This document shows, in pieces, positions 1 to 6,551 of a DNA stretch of 12,803 nt (positions are counted from its first letter, which is position 1; each line of letters begins with the position of its first letter). The notes under the pieces were generated by a model. That model had not been told where the DNA came from. It did not search any database and saw only the letters and a program-made list of their open reading frames with translations. The stretch spans positions 1 to 12,803 of the forward strand of contig JALONE010000007.1 in assembly GCA_025455125.1 (NCBI GenBank), given 5' to 3'. The DNA is from Bacteroidota bacterium (GTDB lineage: Bacteria; Bacteroidota; Ignavibacteria; UBA10030). Made by a program: the position numbers and the translations under genes.

Positions 1-341
1 AAGCTCGCCGGGGCCAGAACGCCGTTGGCGATCGCAACGTATTTCTCACCTGCCGTTAGCGTCACCTGAAAATTCTTGATCGTATCACTTGCCGAAGTGC
101 TTGTCTTCGGGGCGATTCCGATATTCAAGAGAACTCCCGCTGGAGCATCGATAAAAGGGGTCGATGTCCGGAAAGCGAAGTTGTTGAGTAGAAGCGTACC
201 ATTCAGATACACGTCTACCGAATCTGCAGCCGGGTCGGCCGCGTTATGAATCACCTGAAGACGAGCAGTCTGGGCGACGACGGAGGATGTCCCCAGAACG
301 AGCGCCATCAAGGCGAACCCAAGAAGCTTTTGGAAATTCAT
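1..341 (-). CDS. Secreted DUF4397-domain protein, 5' part only (runs off the left edge)
   Basis: The reverse strand reads open from an ATG at 341 to the window edge, giving 113 residues with no stop. It begins MNFQKLLGFALMALVLG, a short basic start plus hydrophobic core, and VVAQT suggests signal peptidase cleavage near residue 24. The mature part opens with ARLQVIHNAADPAADSVDVY, the typical opening of DUF4397 proteins (beta-sandwich, extracytoplasmic, often in C-terminally sorted Bacteroidota surface proteins). A GGAGG ribosome binding site (complement of 348-352) lies six bases before the ATG and fixes the start. The role of DUF4397 is not established. The C-terminus, where a sorting domain or anchor would be, is outside the window. 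Family assignment is by recognition of the N-terminal motif. Confidence 0.8.
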   Translation of the reverse strand, partial: MNFQKLLGFALMALVLGTSSVVAQTARLQVIHNAADPAADSVDVYLNGTLLLNNFAFRTSTPFIDAPAGVLLNIGIAPKTSTSASDTIKNFQVTLTAGEKYVAIANGVLAPAS

Positions 342-535
342 CACACACCTCCACGAATTAAGCGTTATGAACGTATTGAGCGTTTATACGCCCCGTGGTT
401 ACTTAACCGTGCAGGTTGATCAAGAGTTCCTCTGTTGTCAGAAAATAGTAATGGTTGCGTTTTTCGCGCAAAATCGACAATATGATTGATGTGTTTTGTA
501 GAATTCACCCCTTATCGACTTCGAAAGAGTCTTTC
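342..535. promoter_or_regulatory. Divergent intergenic region with three tandem 9-bp near-repeats
   Basis: This spacer separates the minus-strand DUF4397 gene from the plus-strand trans-sulfuration gene. It holds three head-to-tail 9-mers at 362-388: GCGTTATGA, ACGTATTGA and GCGTTTATA. A small hairpin-like GGTT-ACTT-AACC lies at 397-408 and the palindrome TTGATCAA at 416-423. Read on the minus strand, the third repeat gives TATAAA, which could be a -10 element for the DUF4397 gene. On the plus strand TATGATTG at 481-488 resembles a Bacteroidetes -7 box, but its spacing from an upstream TTG is 23 bases. No promoter here is convincing. Confidence 0.3.
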
Positions 536-1771
536 ATGAAGAAGAATCGCTTGATTCACATTAGTCCCAAGAAGACATCCGTGTCGACGCGTGCCATCCA
601 CGGCACCAAGCTTTATGCGTACAAGGGTCCGCTCACAACGCCGATCTATCAGACGTCGACATACCGTTTCAACTCGTCCGACGATGCGGTCCGATTCGCG
701 AAAGGCGATCCGTCCGTGTATGTTTACACGCGGTACCATAATCCGACGGTTCATGATGTCGAAGAGCGACTCGCACTGATCGAGGGGGCTGAGTCGGCCG
801 CGCTGTTCTCCTCCGGCATGGCTGCTCTTACAACCGCAGTTCTTGCGGTAACACACGCTGGCGATGAGATCATCAGCACCCCTTCTCTCTATGGCGGATC
901 ATATCGATGGATGCGCGACGTGTTGCCGAAGCAGGGAATCACCGTTCGTTGGGTATCCCCCGATCATTTGAACGAGATCTTCTCGCTTGCAACACCGCGA
1001 ACATCCATGGTGTATTTTGAGACGCCAACCAATCCGACACTCGACATCATCGATATCCGTGAGGTTGTCAAGCACACACGGCGTGCGGAGAAACGCCTCG
1101 GTCGCAAGATCCTCATCATGATCGACAACACGTTCGCGACCATTCTGAACCAGGATCCATTCGCTCTTGGCGTCGACGTGATCGTTGAGAGTGCGACAAA
1201 GTACCTGGGGGGACACAGCGATATCGTCGCGGGCTGTGTTGTTGGTTCCTCTTCGTACATCAAAGACGTCAAGGGCCTTGCCAAACATCACGGCGGCTGC
1301 TTGGATCCTTTTGCGGCGTTTCTTCTCGGCAGAAGTCTCGCAACATTCGAGTTGCGTGTTCAACGCCAGAACGACAACGCCCTCGCGCTCGCCCGCGCCC
1401 TGGAGCGACACCCCAAGGTCAATCGCGTCCTCTATCCCGGACTGCGTTCACACCCCCAGCACGCATTGGCGAAGAAGCAGATGCGCGCATTCGGCGGAAT
1501 GCTGACGATCGAGGTTAAGCCTTCACGCAAGCGCACGGCCGTGCAGGCGGCGGTCACGGTTGCCGACCACCTGCGCGTCGCAGTGAACGCTATGTCGCTT
1601 GGCGGCGTGGAAACACTCGTGAGCATTCCGGTCTACTCGTCCCACATCTTTCTGTCCAAAGAAGAGCTTCGCATGCATGGCGTTACACCGGGAATGATCC
1701 GCGTGTCTGTTGGCGTTGAGGGCATCGACGATCTCGTCGCCGATTTTCGGCAAGCGCTCGATCGCATTTGA
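536..1771 (+). CDS. PLP-dependent trans-sulfuration enzyme (cystathionine gamma-synthase / beta- or gamma-lyase family)
   Basis: This is a 411-residue Cys/Met-metabolism PLP enzyme that makes or cleaves cystathionine or related thioethers in sulfur amino acid metabolism, in the cytoplasm. Signatures in order (numbered from this start): TTPIYQTSTY near 34-43; YTRYHNPT near 64-71, whose Tyr/Arg contact PLP phosphate; SSGMAA near 92-97; the cofactor aspartate in IDNTF (D197); and the Schiff-base lysine in SATKYLGGHSD (K222). The reading frame also extends upstream to a TTG at 455 and an ATG at 482. I chose ATG 536 because AAAGAG sits six bases before it and the protein then has normal family length. 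Motifs alone do not separate synthase from lyase or O-acetylhomoserine sulfhydrylase. The Nudix gene follows seven bases after its stop. Confidence 0.9.
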   Translation: MKKNRLIHISPKKTSVSTRAIHGTKLYAYKGPLTTPIYQTSTYRFNSSDDAVRFAKGDPSVYVYTRYHNPTVHDVEERLALIEGAESAALFSSGMAALTTAVLAVTHAGDEIISTPSLYGGSYRWMRDVLPKQGITVRWVSPDHLNEIFSLATPRTSMVYFETPTNPTLDIIDIREVVKHTRRAEKRLGRKILIMIDNTFATILNQDPFALGVDVIVESATKYLGGHSDIVAGCVVGSSSYIKDVKGLAKHHGGCLDPFAAFLLGRSLATFELRVQRQNDNALALARALERHPKVNRVLYPGLRSHPQHALAKKQMRAFGGMLTIEVKPSRKRTAVQAAVTVADHLRVAVNAMSLGGVETLVSIPVYSSHIFLSKEELRMHGVTPGMIRVSVGVEGIDDLVADFRQALDRI

Positions 1772-1778
1772 CAACGCA

Positions 1779-2351
1779 GTGTTCAACGAATCTCACATAC
1801 GCGGCTACCTGACCACCCGAGCGCGCTCCGAAATTGATCCCGGTCTCCTCCGCCCCGCCGGTGTCCTTGTTCCATTCCTCAGGGAGGACGACGGGCTTAA
1901 ATTGGTTCTGACGCTGCGAACGGATGAGGTGGAGCACCACAAGGGGCAGATATCGTTTCCCGGCGGCGTGATGGATGCTGCGGATCGTTCCATCGTCGAA
2001 ACCGCCTTACGGGAAGCGGAAGAGGAGATCGGGCTGCCGAGAGATCGTGTTCGCGTTCTTGGATTGTTCGACGACCTGGCCACGCCAAGCGGATTTAGTA
2101 TAACGCCGGTGGTAGGATACATCGAACGACTCCCGGCGCTCAATGCGCATCCGGCAGAGGTTGCAGAGATCTTGAAGGTTCCGGTTTCATTCTTTCTCGA
2201 CGCAACATACCACTCGGAAGAGATTCGCGAGCGCATGGGGATTCTTCAGCCTGTGCATCGCTATCTGTATGGGCATCACGATATCTGGGGAGCGACTGCC
2301 GCGATCATTCATGGCCTCCTGCGCGGACTCGGGGTTCATGGGGAAGAATAG
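1779..2351 (+). CDS. Nudix hydrolase, CoA pyrophosphatase (NudL/YeaB) type
   Basis: This is a 190-residue Nudix protein from a GTG start. The block LTLRTDEVEHHKGQISFPGG (about residues 45-64) matches the UPF0035 motif that marks CoA pyrophosphatases. It is followed by the Nudix helix ALREAEEEIGL (about 76-86), whose glutamates bind the catalytic divalent metals. Family members split CoA or CoA derivatives into 4'-phosphopantetheine and 3',5'-ADP. The start is uncertain: a TTG at 1710 would overlap the upstream gene by 62 bases, whereas GTG 1779 lies seven bases after its stop, and neither has a good ribosome binding site. I infer translational coupling. The linked sulfur-amino-acid gene is not known to share a pathway with it. 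Confidence 0.87.
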   Translation: MFNESHIRGYLTTRARSEIDPGLLRPAGVLVPFLREDDGLKLVLTLRTDEVEHHKGQISFPGGVMDAADRSIVETALREAEEEIGLPRDRVRVLGLFDDLATPSGFSITPVVGYIERLPALNAHPAEVAEILKVPVSFFLDATYHSEEIRERMGILQPVHRYLYGHHDIWGATAAIIHGLLRGLGVHGEE

Positions 2352-2365
2352 AAATCGTCAAAATG

Positions 2366-2397
2366 TTTGTATTTCAGAGCATTTCTAGGTATATTTA
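2366..2397 (+). promoter_or_regulatory. Promoter of rpsT, Bacteroidetes-like
   Basis: TTTG at 2366-2369 is followed by exactly 20 bases and then TATATTTA at 2390-2397, seven of eight positions of the Bacteroidetes -7 box TAnnTTTG. The same bases also read as TTGTAT-N17-TATATT, a fair housekeeping-sigma promoter. The expected start point is near 2402, leaving a leader of about 30 bases that contains AAGGAG at 2421-2426. Confidence 0.6.
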
Positions 2398-2433
2398 GTA
2401 TTGTTGAAATTTCGGAGTCAAAGGAGATAGAGG

Positions 2434-2685
2434 ATGCCACAGCATAAGTCAGCAGAAAAGCGCGTTCGCCAAACCAAGCGCCGGGCCGAGCGCAACAAGG
2501 CACAAGTTTCGAAGATGCGGACGCTCGTAAAGAAGGTTCGGTCGACTAAGACCAAGGAAGAGGGTCAGAAGGCTCTCGCCCCTGCTGGGAAGTATCTCGA
2601 TCAGATGGCGGCCAAGGGGTTGATTCACAAGAACAAGGCGGCAAACCTGAAGTCGAGCATGGCGAAGCAGGTCAACAAAGCCTGA
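2434..2685 (+). CDS. rpsT: 30S ribosomal protein S20
   Basis: An 83-residue, very lysine/arginine-rich protein beginning MPQHKSAEKRVRQTKRR, the typical S20 N-terminus, and ending in the usual small helical bundle region with KGLIHKNKAANLKSSM. S20 binds 16S rRNA in the body of the small subunit and acts early in 30S assembly. Length is close to the family norm of about 85-90. AAGGAG at 2421-2426, seven bases before the ATG, is a strong ribosome binding site. The gene has its own promoter and a terminator directly after it, so it looks monocistronic, as is common for rpsT. Confidence 0.97.
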   Translation: MPQHKSAEKRVRQTKRRAERNKAQVSKMRTLVKKVRSTKTKEEGQKALAPAGKYLDQMAAKGLIHKNKAANLKSSMAKQVNKA

Positions 2686-2708
2686 TTCGTTCGAGCGTCA
2701 GAAGCGAA

Positions 2709-2745
2709 GAACCCCGGTCAGAAGCCGGGGTTTCTTGTTTTGTGT
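2709..2745 (+). terminator. Rho-independent terminator of rpsT
   Basis: The 8-bp perfect stem AACCCCGG (2710-2717) / CCGGGGTT (2725-2732) encloses a 7-base loop. It is followed by the T-rich tract TTTCTTGTTTTGTGTTTT. It starts 24 bases after the rpsT stop codon. Confidence 0.92.
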
Positions 2746-2768
2746 TTTGCCGAAGAAATCGTCATGCA

Positions 2769-2803
2769 GGGTTGGAGGGTGGAAATGGGCTGGGGTGGTG
2801 GGG
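2769..2803 (+). other. G-quadruplex motif
   Basis: G runs lie at 2769-2771, 2777-2779, 2787-2789, 2792-2795 and 2800-2803. Loops are 5, 7, 2 and 4 bases, so the sequence meets the G3+N1-7 rule with five runs. Folding would be on the plus strand. It sits just downstream of the rpsT terminator. Confidence 0.55.
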
Positions 2804-2940
2804 TGAGGCGGTGAGAAAATCAGCCCGCCCCCTAGGGGGCTTAAGGGGCTTAAGCCCCCCCTCCGCAATCGTGCAGATTTGACCATCTTTCCCCCATTCC
2901 CCCTCATTTTCGCCATCCGCCCTCTTCCCAATTTCCCTCC
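2774..2940. repeat. Long imperfect inverted repeat around a palindromic centre
   Basis: The left arm GGAGGGTGGAAATGGG (2774-2789) matches the reverse complement of 2927-2940, GGAGGGAAATTGGG, with a two-base indel. Further in, 2801-2822 (GTGAGGCGGTGAGAAAATCA core) resembles the reverse complement of 2902-2922 (GGGCGGATGGCGAAAATGAG) with small gaps. The centre holds the palindromes at 2827-2858. The skewed base composition raises chance matching, but the A/T landmarks in both arms also align. It could be a MITE- or REP-like element or a structured RNA. Confidence 0.4.
2827..2858. repeat. Two abutting perfect 14-bp palindromes
   Basis: GCCCCCTAGGGGGC at 2827-2840 and GGGGCTTAAGCCCC at 2845-2858 are each fully self-complementary, separated by TTAA. 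The unit GGGGCTTAA is also directly repeated (2836-2844 and 2845-2853). Alternative stems are therefore possible, for example GGGGGC at 2835-2840 with GCCCCC at 2854-2859. Confidence 0.85.
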
Positions 2941-3002
2941 ACAAGACTTCGCCCCGATCTTCCCCCCCGATCCTTCACGCCCAATTCCTCGCGCTGAAAA
3001 AC

Positions 3003-3028
3003 AAAAAATCCCGGAACCTTTCCGGGAT
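3003..3028 (-). terminator. Rho-independent terminator of the six-gene minus operon
   Basis: A perfect 9-bp stem ATCCCGGAA (3008-3016) / TTCCGGGAT (3020-3028) has a 3-base loop. On the minus strand it is followed by a run of six T (complement of A at 3003-3008). It lies about 50 bases after the stop codon of the last operon gene. Confidence 0.93.
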
Positions 3029-3080
3029 ATCTTCTCTTCCGGCTATCGCTCGCCTGAAGCACGCCTCGTCTCTTTCGCCT

Positions 3081-4484
3081 CTATTCTCCCGATTTTGTCT
3101 TCAACTCCTCCAACTCCGCGATCCTCTTTTCAAACCGCTCCCGCTCGCTTGGCTTCGTCACGATCAGCGTCCGATATGCTTTGATCGCATCGTCAAACCA
3201 TCCCTGCTTCGCGTAGATCTCCGCCAAGGTCGGCGTCACGAACCCCGTGCTTGTCGGCATGTCTTCTTCCGAAGCGATCACCGCAGCCTTCTGTGAAAAG
3301 TTGATCACCGGCGTGATCTTCTTCGCATCCTGCAGCTTGTCCGCAAACTCCTCGATCCGATCCTTCTTGATACCGCTCTCTGTCCCGGGCTTGGGTCCAA
3401 CCGGCTTCGGCGCAACGCCGCTGTGAAAATCCTCCAGCGTCATCGTGTTCTCGCCCGACATCTCTGCCCGCATCCGCAATGCGAACTTTTCATACGTGTC
3501 CCCGTCCATCGGTCCGCTGAAAAGCATGTCTCCCCCCGCCGGCACAGTCTCCGGAGAGGGCGCGGGAACCGGAGGCGCTTCCTCGACCATCGGAGGCGGT
3601 TCTGGAAAACCAAATCCTGTGAATGCCGCAGGTTCTTCCTGCTGAGCAATCGACGATGGCTCTGCTGCGGGAGGGGCCTCCGAAGGCGGCATTTCTCCAA
3701 AGAGCACGGTTCCCGTTGGAGCCTCGGGCTCTACATACGACGGTTGATAATCTACCGTGGTGTCCGGTGTATATCCAGAGATGCCTCCAAAGAAATCTTG
3801 CGCGGGGGGCTGTTCTACCGGGCTGGGTGGCGATTCTTCAGATGCTGGCTCGGCGGGTGGCGCCGTAAACTCTGGCGGCAAAACGTGCTCAACGGTTTCC
3901 GCTGGCGCGAAACCGTAGGCATCAACCGAAGCGGGCTCGGCCGGAAGTCCAAAGCCTTCGTCGGCAGGCAATTCCTGCGGCACAGCAACCTCCGCCGAAG
4001 GAGCGGGCTCGATGAAGTCAGATGTCGGAACCGGTTCTTCCGGTTGCGGCGGAAGCGGCGGTTCTTCAAGAGCCTTCGCGGGGGGAGGCTCCGCGGTGAT
4101 CTGCTGGAACATGTCCTCGATGCGCCGCTTCGGCTTCTCTTCTACCGACGGCGGCTCGGGTACAACCAGCGTTTCTTCTGCGGGTGGTGGAATGGAGGCG
4201 AGGAGGTCTCGGACTGCTTGACTGCCCGGAAGGAAGTCAACGACGATCTCAAAATGCCTGCGTGCTTCCGTCGGCATGTTCAAGGAGAGCAAGACCTTCC
4301 CCTTGATGAGGTGTCCAGTCGTGTAGTACGGATGATTCGCCAGTCCGCTGTCGCAGAGCCGCAACGCGTCTTCCGCGCGCCCGTCGTTCAGATACAGCTC
4401 GGCAAGGCGGGCGAACAGCGGAGACCTCGCGTCCGGTCCTACCTTTCGCTCAAGAGCGGCGATCTGTTCCTGCTCAACAGTCAT
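3081..4484 (-). CDS. Cytoplasmic TPR protein with a long acidic proline-rich linker
   Basis: A 467-residue protein without signal peptide or membrane segment. Residues about 22-98 form two TPR-like repeats (PLFARLAELYLNDGRAEDAL, then a second at about 54-85). Residues about 100-320 are low-complexity Pro/Glu/Ala sequence, probably disordered, carrying spaced aromatic-glycine motifs (GFG, YGF, FFGG, LFGE, FTGFGF, LFSG). Residues 330-400 are mixed. A final TPR unit, TLAEIYAKQGWFDDAIKAY at 419-437, precedes a charged helix. The start overlaps the glycosyltransferase stop as ATGA and lacks its own clear ribosome binding site, so translation is probably coupled. TPRs bind proteins; I infer a scaffold or regulator for the adjacent glycosyltransferase, but the partner is not shown by sequence. 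It is the last gene before the terminator. Confidence 0.85.
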   Translation of the reverse strand: MTVEQEQIAALERKVGPDARSPLFARLAELYLNDGRAEDALRLCDSGLANHPYYTTGHLIKGKVLLSLNMPTEARRHFEIVVDFLPGSQAVRDLLASIPPPAEETLVVPEPPSVEEKPKRRIEDMFQQITAEPPPAKALEEPPLPPQPEEPVPTSDFIEPAPSAEVAVPQELPADEGFGLPAEPASVDAYGFAPAETVEHVLPPEFTAPPAEPASEESPPSPVEQPPAQDFFGGISGYTPDTTVDYQPSYVEPEAPTGTVLFGEMPPSEAPPAAEPSSIAQQEEPAAFTGFGFPEPPPMVEEAPPVPAPSPETVPAGGDMLFSGPMDGDTYEKFALRMRAEMSGENTMTLEDFHSGVAPKPVGPKPGTESGIKKDRIEEFADKLQDAKKITPVINFSQKAAVIASEEDMPTSTGFVTPTLAEIYAKQGWFDDAIKAYRTLIVTKPSERERFEKRIAELEELKTKSGE

Positions 4485-6013
4485 GAATGGGCGGCTTGCT
4501 GGCGCAGTTTCCGTGCATCAAGTGAGTGTTTGATGGACAACCATGACACGAACGAGAAGCCGAGGAAGTACAACAACTGGAACGGCACCGCGGCTATCTC
4601 GAGATAATATAATGAAGAAATCACACCGAAGAAGCAATAGACCGCCAGGACGACCTCGACGACGACCACCCAGTCTGTTTTCTTCTTGCTGGCGTATTTT
4701 TTCTCCGTCCACGAATCCTTCTTCCCCTGGATTGCATACTTCGGCGTACGGACGAACTCGCTGCGGCGACGGAACAACCCCTCAAAGACCGCTTTCGAGT
4801 TGTTCACCGCAAACCCCATGCTCCCAGCCATGAACAGCGGGAACAGGAGGATCCGTCTGCGCCAGTCGCCATACACGGTCTTCTGCGAGAAGAGATAGAA
4901 GAGGAATGATCCGATGAACGCAAGGACAAATACCGACATCATCGCAAAATATGATTCATGCCCGCCCTGTTGTTTAATGAAGACCAACGGTACGTTCAAC
5001 ACGCCGGCCAGAATGATGAAGGGGAACACGATGTTGTTCGTCAAATGAAACGTGGAGTGGATCTTGAGCCTGAGCGGGATGTTGGATTTCCAGAGCTCGG
5101 GCAGGATCTTCCGCGCCGTTTCGATCGCTCCTTTTGTCCATCGGAACTGCTGTGTCTTGAGCGCATTCACTTCGGCTGGGAGCTCCGCGGGTGACGTCAC
5201 GTCGCATAGGTACTTGAATTTCCATCCGCGTAGTTGTGCGCGATAACTGAGGTCAAGGTCTTCCGTCAATGTGTCGGCTTGCCAGTTTCCGGCGTCAAGG
5301 ATGGCCGCTTTCCTCCACACGCCCCCCGTACCGTTGAAGTTGATGAAGAACCCCGCCTTGTTGCGCACATCCTGTTCGATGACAAAGTGTCCATCGAGCG
5401 CGAAGGCCTGCGTCCGCGTCAGCAGTGAATACTCGCCGTTCAGGTGTTCCCAGCGCGTCTGCACAACGCCGATGCGTGGATCGGCCGCAAAGTGCGGGAT
5501 CGTCTTTTCGAGGAAATCCCTGTTCGGCACGAAGTCCGCGTCAAAGATCGCGATATAGTCTCCTTTGGCCGTTTCGAGTCCATACTTGAGCGCGCCCGCC
5601 TTGAAGCCCGTGCGGCTCGGTCGTCGAACGTGTTCGATGTTGTATCCCAGCGCTCGATAGCGCTCAACAGCCCGACGGCTCACCTCGATGGATTCGTCCG
5701 TGGAATCGTCAAGCACCTGAATTTCCATTCGGTCTTTTGGATAGTCCATCGCGCAGACCGCATCGATAATGCGCTCGGCAACGTAGAGCTCGTTGTACAT
5801 CGGGAGCTGTACTGTCACCATTGGGGTTTCCACGAGATCTGGCTGATGCTTCTCAATACGGCGCTGTCTGAGATAATGAAACACCATCACGAATCCGTGC
5901 GCGCCAAAAACGAAGAGGATCGAGAGGGAGATGAAATAGAGATAGAGGACAAAATCCGTGAACACGGGATTCTCCACGATCTCCTGGCGGAAGAAGAATG
6001 CGGCAAGCGTCAT
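4481..6013 (-). CDS. Membrane family-2 processive glycosyltransferase (cellulose synthase / CslA-like)
   Basis: A 510-residue inner-membrane glycosyltransferase. One N-terminal membrane span (about 17-46) is followed by a cytosolic GT-A domain with all processive GT2 signatures: DDSTDES (102-108), DAD at 158-160 for metal/UDP or GDP binding, TEDLDLSYR (250-258) with the catalytic base aspartate, and QQFRW (288-292), which holds the growing chain. About five C-terminal spans follow (near 322-346, 355-376, 387-405, 448-471 and 474-494). Such enzymes polymerise beta-linked hexoses and export or present the chain. The sequence resembles the CslA mannan/glucomannan-synthase-like group, but donor sugar and product cannot be told. 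Its ATG is four bases after the lptE stop, with GGATGG eight bases upstream. Confidence 0.9.
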   Translation of the reverse strand: MTLAAFFFRQEIVENPVFTDFVLYLYFISLSILFVFGAHGFVMVFHYLRQRRIEKHQPDLVETPMVTVQLPMYNELYVAERIIDAVCAMDYPKDRMEIQVLDDSTDESIEVSRRAVERYRALGYNIEHVRRPSRTGFKAGALKYGLETAKGDYIAIFDADFVPNRDFLEKTIPHFAADPRIGVVQTRWEHLNGEYSLLTRTQAFALDGHFVIEQDVRNKAGFFINFNGTGGVWRKAAILDAGNWQADTLTEDLDLSYRAQLRGWKFKYLCDVTSPAELPAEVNALKTQQFRWTKGAIETARKILPELWKSNIPLRLKIHSTFHLTNNIVFPFIILAGVLNVPLVFIKQQGGHESYFAMMSVFVLAFIGSFLFYLFSQKTVYGDWRRRILLFPLFMAGSMGFAVNNSKAVFEGLFRRRSEFVRTPKYAIQGKKDSWTEKKYASKKKTDWVVVVEVVLAVYCFFGVISSLYYLEIAAVPFQLLYFLGFSFVSWLSIKHSLDARKLRQQAAHS

Positions 6014-6017
6014 GGGG

Positions 6018-6551
6018 TTACCATCCTGCGGCTGTTTCGTTCAAGATATCTTCGGTGAGTTTTCGTACGGCTTCGTCCACGCCCTGCTTTCGCTGGGCAA
6101 GTCCGCCGCCGGACGGATAATCTCCGTACTGCGTGAATGTCTTTTCCCAAACCTTTTTGCGAAGCTTCAAATCCTGAAATGTCATGCGAACCGACACGCT
6201 GATCCGCCGCGCGGAGACATTCTCTCCTTGCTCCAGCACGGCCGGCGCGTCTCGCACATCGGTGATGACGCCTTCCAATACCGCGTCGGCGTTCGCGCGG
6301 TCGGAGATCTCAAGCGTATTATCGCTTGTAAACTGCTGCATCAGGTCCCGCGTGAACGAGTCGCGCAGTGTCGGGTCGCCAAACCCGCTCTGATCTTCCA
6401 CCGCGGGAATCGCGATCGTCTTCAGATGCGGCGGCACCGACGCGCCCGTGAAGGAGTACGTGCATCCTGCAAGTGCAGCCGCCATCAGCAACAGCGCAGC
6501 CGTTACCCCTTTTGCCTTATGTCTTTTGACTTCTGACTTACTGCAGTCCAT
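6018..6551 (-). CDS. lptE: LPS-assembly lipoprotein LptE family
   Basis: A 177-residue lipoprotein. The N-terminus has a basic stretch (KRHKAKG) and the hydrophobic run AALLLMAAALAGC, a good lipobox with lipidated Cys30, followed by TYSFTGASVPPHLKTIAIP, the usual start of LptE proteins in this group. In the outer membrane LptE plugs and assists the LptD translocon that inserts LPS. The ATG at 6551 overlaps the end of the sigma-54-type activator by 14 bases, and AAGGA sits close upstream within that gene. The miaB - activator - lptE order, recalled from Bacteroidota genomes, supports the call. Divergence is normal in this family, so the assignment rests on lipobox, length and context. Confidence 0.82.
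   Translation of the reverse strand: MDCSKSEVKRHKAKGVTAALLLMAAALAGCTYSFTGASVPPHLKTIAIPAVEDQSGFGDPTLRDSFTRDLMQQFTSDNTLEISDRANADAVLEGVITDVRDAPAVLEQGENVSARRISVSVRMTFQDLKLRKKVWEKTFTQYGDYPSGGGLAQRKQGVDEAVRKLTEDILNETAAGW

Larger units (their letters stand above)
2741..3000. other. Gene-free convergent spacer with strong strand asymmetry
   Basis: Between the rpsT terminator and the terminator of the opposing operon there is no credible gene. The plus strand is G-rich at about 2767-2815, then has two perfect palindromes at 2827-2858, then is C-rich and pyrimidine-rich from about 2880 to 2990. Open frames here, for example one on the minus strand at 2698-2931, are low-complexity translations of these runs and have no ribosome binding site or family resemblance. 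Confidence 0.6.

Noticed and set aside
455..535. N-terminal extension of the trans-sulfuration enzyme from TTG 455
   Set aside because: The extra 27 residues do not look like the family N-terminus; ATG 536 has a usable ribosome binding site and gives normal length.
2698..2931. 77-residue minus-strand open frame in the convergent spacer
   Set aside because: A translation of G-rich and C-rich runs crossing the rpsT terminator; no ribosome binding site.
3423..4607. 394-residue plus-strand open frame
   Set aside because: It is antisense to the TPR and glycosyltransferase genes, very rich in Arg, and has no family resemblance; it arises from the biased codons of the proline-rich linker.
5444..6058. 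204-residue plus-strand open frame
   Set aside because: Antisense to the glycosyltransferase, no ribosome binding site or family resemblance.
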